Source: an uncultured Eubacteriales bacterium
GTDB lineage: Bacteria > Bacillota_A > Clostridia > Peptostreptococcales > Anaerovoracaceae
Assembly: GCA_902790885.1 (NCBI GenBank)
Contig: CADATR010000008.1
Coordinates: forward strand, 1-24,915
DNA: 24,915 nucleotides
Direction: 5' to 3'
Position 1 is the stretch's first letter. The number at the start of each line of letters is the position of its first letter. A program made the position numbers and the translations under genes. Below the pieces are notes generated by a model. It had not been told where the DNA came from. It searched no databases and was given only the letters and a program-made list of their open reading frames with translations. Below, piece after piece: positions 22,756 to 24,915 of this stretch.

Positions 22756-22773
22756 ATCATCACTGTTGATGAT
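22756..22773 (-). promoter_or_regulatory. Inverted repeat upstream of the LysR gene
   Basis: ATCATCA and TGATGAT form a perfect 7-bp dyad with a 4-nt centre, 21 bp before the LysR start codon. It may be an operator; the short distance to the start would suit repression or autoregulation. Confidence 0.4.
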
Positions 22774-22796
22774 CCACACTCTACTGCAGCTGAACT

Positions 22797-22829
22797 GAAA
22801 AGGAGGAATGATCTTTGTTCATTCTCCTT
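22797..22829 (-). terminator. Terminator of the hydrolase gene
   Basis: On the minus strand AAGGAGAATGA pairs with TCATTCCTCCTT with a single bulge, and UUUUC ends the stem. It lies just past the hydrolase stop and isolates that gene from the LysR gene. Confidence 0.8.
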
Positions 22830-22836
22830 ATTCCGC

Positions 22837-23769
22837 CTAATCTTCCACATGGCTGTCCATGAAGCGGATAATTCCCTCTTCCACCTCATCTTTCAGGTCA
22901 CGGTAGTTGTGGATCTCGTGGCGGTATCCCGGGTAAAGCCTGGTCTCGACATTATGGCCTGAGTCTATAAGCCAGTTTGCCACCTGCATCACACCAGTTC
23001 CGAACTGACCCACAGGATCCTGATCTCCTGCGATGTTGTAGATCGGCAATGAGGCCGGGACCTTCGCCGCCCATTCCGGTCCTGTTATGAAGTCCATCAT
23101 CTGGCAAAAATAGAGGAATGCTCTGTTCGAAGTAGGACGGGTGAATGCGTCGAAAGGATCTGCCGCGTGATCTTTCTGCACTGCAGGATCGGAACAGATC
23201 CACTCATTGCCGAGCTCTACGCCTTCTGTGCATCTGGAGAACATCCATCCCATGAGCTTTCCAGTAAGCTCTGGATCGGCGTCATCACCTTTTCCCTCGT
23301 CAACAAGTTTCTGGCACGCAGCGATCCCCTCGTCCAGGTCCGGCCACTCGCCCGTCGTCCCGCAGATAGTTGCCCCTGCCAGCTCCTCACCGTATTTTGA
23401 AATATAGTCACGAACTATAAATGACCCCATGCTGTGGCCGAACAAGTAATATGGAAGATCAGGGTACATTTTTACTGTAAGGTCATGAAGCTTATGTTCA
23501 TCTTCCATCATAGTGTGAGGACCCTTTGTTCCCCAGTCTCCCCATGTGTCGTTTTCGATAGCTGTCTTCCCGTGTCCAACATGATCATCAGCTGAAACGA
23601 TGTATCCGGCATCTACAAAATGAGAGATCATATGCAGGTATCTTCTGGAATGCTCGCCGAAACCGTGTATCAACTGGACTATTCCCTTCGGTTCCTCTGC
23701 CGGCACGTAGATCCAGCCGTAAACTGTATCCCGTTCATTAAATGACTGAAAAGAAATTTCATGTAACAT
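22837..23769 (-). CDS. Alpha/beta hydrolase, lysophospholipase/monoglyceride lipase type
   Basis: A 310-residue soluble serine hydrolase. The oxyanion region is LIHGFGEHSRRY (about 33-44), the nucleophile elbow is FGHSMGS (Ser113), the acid is in AGDQDPVG (about 248-254), and the catalytic His284 is in PGYRHEIHN. This arrangement is that of PldB/monoacylglycerol lipase relatives. There is no signal peptide, so it is probably cytosolic and splits ester lipids or small esters. I chose the ATG at 23769 because GAAAGGAG lies just upstream; a TTG at 23799 has no ribosome site. It has its own terminator and probably its own promoter (TATAAT at 23814-23819, minus), so it is not clearly part of the lar/butyrate system. 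Confidence 0.9.
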   Translation of the reverse strand: MLHEISFQSFNERDTVYGWIYVPAEEPKGIVQLIHGFGEHSRRYLHMISHFVDAGYIVSADDHVGHGKTAIENDTWGDWGTKGPHTMMEDEHKLHDLTVKMYPDLPYYLFGHSMGSFIVRDYISKYGEELAGATICGTTGEWPDLDEGIAACQKLVDEGKGDDADPELTGKLMGWMFSRCTEGVELGNEWICSDPAVQKDHAADPFDAFTRPTSNRAFLYFCQMMDFITGPEWAAKVPASLPIYNIAGDQDPVGQFGTGVMQVANWLIDSGHNVETRLYPGYRHEIHNYRDLKDEVEEGIIRFMDSHVED

Positions 23770-23813
23770 GTTTTCCGCTCCTTTCTCTGAAGACAGCAAA
23801 TCGTCTTTTTATA

Positions 23814-23819
23814 ATTATA
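23814..23819 (-). promoter_or_regulatory. Possible -10 box of the hydrolase promoter
   Basis: A perfect TATAAT reads on the minus strand 45 nt before the hydrolase start. No convincing -35 hexamer stands at 16-18 nt spacing, so the assignment is tentative. Confidence 0.35.
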
Positions 23820-23879
23820 CTCCAATGTCATAAGAATGCCGGTACAAATAAATTCTCTCCATTAAACCCAACATCGTTA

Positions 23880-23908
23880 TTGACAATATGATATCTCATT
23901 GATATCAT
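23880..23908 (+). promoter_or_regulatory. Sigma-70-type promoter of the truncated SPFH gene
   Basis: TTGACA, a 17-nt spacer, then TATCAT gives a near-consensus promoter 57 nt before the ATG at 23965. GAGGAGGAA follows as the ribosome site, so the truncated gene is still likely to be transcribed and translated. Confidence 0.75.
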
Positions 23909-23964
23909 TCAGATATACGAAGTGAAATGCAGACAGAAAAGAATTAATTTGAGGAGGAATTATT

Positions 23965-24336
23965 ATGAAGGAGAAGATCTATACTAGCCGCAGGCTCGGC
24001 ATGCCTGTGCTTATTCTTACCCTGGCCTTGTATGGAGCTGCGATTTTTAACGTCATATCTGTTGGTGCTTCAGGCGGGAACGATCATTCACCACTGTTCA
24101 TTCTGAGCATATTGTGGATTTGTCTGGGATGGCTGCTGCTTTTAGGACTCAGGGTGATCAGGCCTCAGGAAGCGGCTGTTCTTACACTGTTTGGAAAATA
24201 TGCAGGAACAATCAAAGCTCCCGGCTTCTATTTTGTAAATCCGTTCTGCACCACATTCAACCCCGCAGCTGACACAAAGCTGAACCAAAGCGGCGACGTT
24301 GACGAAGGGAAGAAAAGCCTTTTCAAAGCAAAATAA
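23965..24336 (+). pseudogene. SPFH/band-7 membrane protein, 3' truncated
   Basis: The 123-residue product has two membrane spans (about 10-30 and 44-65), then the start of an SPFH domain: RPQEAAVLTLFGKYAGTIKA followed by PGFYFVNPFC. Family members of this type are about 280-320 residues. Here the reading frame ends in KSLFKAK, directly at the terminator of an opposing rRNA operon, so more than half of the SPFH domain is missing. No matching continuation is seen in the remaining 45 bp before the 5S gene. Promoter and ribosome site are intact, so a short membrane peptide may still be made. The break probably arose by recombination at the rRNA locus (inference). Confidence 0.8.
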
Positions 24337-24355
24337 AAAGGAGCTCTCCAACTCC
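24335..24355 (-). terminator. Terminator of the rRNA operon
   Basis: On the minus strand GGAGTT, loop GGAG, then AGCTCC form a 6-bp stem with one G-U pair, followed by UUUUUAUUUU. It lies about 27 nt past the 5S 3' end and overlaps the stop codon of the truncated SPFH gene. Confidence 0.65.
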
Positions 24356-24381
24356 CGAAAAATTATACAAAAAAACAAATA

Positions 24382-24499
24382 AGCGGCAACGTCTTGCTTT
24401 CCCAGGCAGTCACCCGCCAAGTATCATCAGCGCAAAGGAGCTTAACTACTGTGTTCGGTATGGGAACAGGTGTGGCCTCCCCGCTATAGTCACCGCATA
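24382..24499 (-). rRNA. rrf: 5S ribosomal RNA
   Basis: The minus strand carries the 5S core CCCATACCGAACACAG, then GTTAAGCTC and the TGCCTGGGA 3' region. The ends pair (TGCGG with CCGCT) and enclose about 117 nt. The boundaries are estimated from this helix. No tRNA gene lies between it and the 23S gene: the 100-nt spacer holds only a small GAGTGT hairpin. Confidence 0.95.
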
Positions 24500-24599
24500 T
24501 TTGTCTGTGAGTGTATGCACACTCAAAACTGAATAAAATCATGATCCATCTGAATCATCTGTGTAAAGCAAAAGTCTTTGCTTCCTTAAAAACCTCTCT

Positions 24600-24915
<316 letters not shown>

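Noticed and set aside
24500..24599. tRNA gene in the 23S-5S spacer
   Set aside because: No cloverleaf or CCA-side motifs were found in the 100 nt; only a small hairpin is present.

Overview
The window reads as a fragment of an anaerobic, fermentative Gram-positive genome, probably class Clostridia (Bacillota) of medium GC. Pointers are strong AGGAGG-type ribosome sites, ATG/GTG starts, short hairpin terminators with U-runs, oxygen-sensitive iron-sulfur flavoenzymes, a butyrate-kinase fermentation module, and an rRNA operon whose 5S and 23S 3' end resemble Clostridia. A genus cannot be named from this sequence.

Layout. (1) 1-2200 is a scrambled accessory segment: an IS256-family transposase, a hairpin, a 53-bp tandem repeat, a 69-codon orphan gene with its own terminator, and a small relic of purL. 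(2) 2254-5648 (minus) is an operon pduL-larB-larE-larC encoding a phosphate acyltransferase and the three nickel-pincer nucleotide (NPN) assembly proteins. LarC is present only as its LarC1 half and is closed by a terminator. (3) 5829-21581 (minus) is a 12-gene, nearly gapless operon: CoA-acylating aldehyde dehydrogenase, enoate-reductase-type flavoenzyme, a QPRTase-like/MoCF fusion, a multi-cluster GltD-like oxidoreductase, a very divergent LarA-superfamily protein, two MFS transporters, butyrate kinase, an SDR, an iron-type alcohol dehydrogenase and two small membrane proteins. It ends in a strong terminator. (4) 21794-23769 (minus) holds a LysR regulator and a lysophospholipase-like hydrolase, each with its own terminator. 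(5) 23880-24915 holds a promoter and a truncated SPFH/band-7 gene (plus), abutting the end of an rRNA operon (5S and partial 23S, minus).

How the genes may work together. An imported acid or hydroxy compound would be processed by the LarA-like protein, the enoate reductase and the SDR, with electrons handled by the GltD-like protein. Aldehyde dehydrogenase and Fe-ADH would interconvert alcohol, aldehyde and acyl-CoA. PduL plus butyrate kinase would turn acyl-CoA into acid and ATP. LarB, LarE and LarC1 would build the pincer cofactor. The most novel part is the translationally coupled trio QPRTase/MoCF - GltD/ferredoxin - LarA-like. The LarA-like protein keeps the lysine and histidine that hold NPN in lactate racemase but lacks the racemase catalytic histidines and substrate-binding residues. 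This suggests an undescribed NPN-dependent reaction, or an NPN variant. The substrate cannot be read from the sequence.
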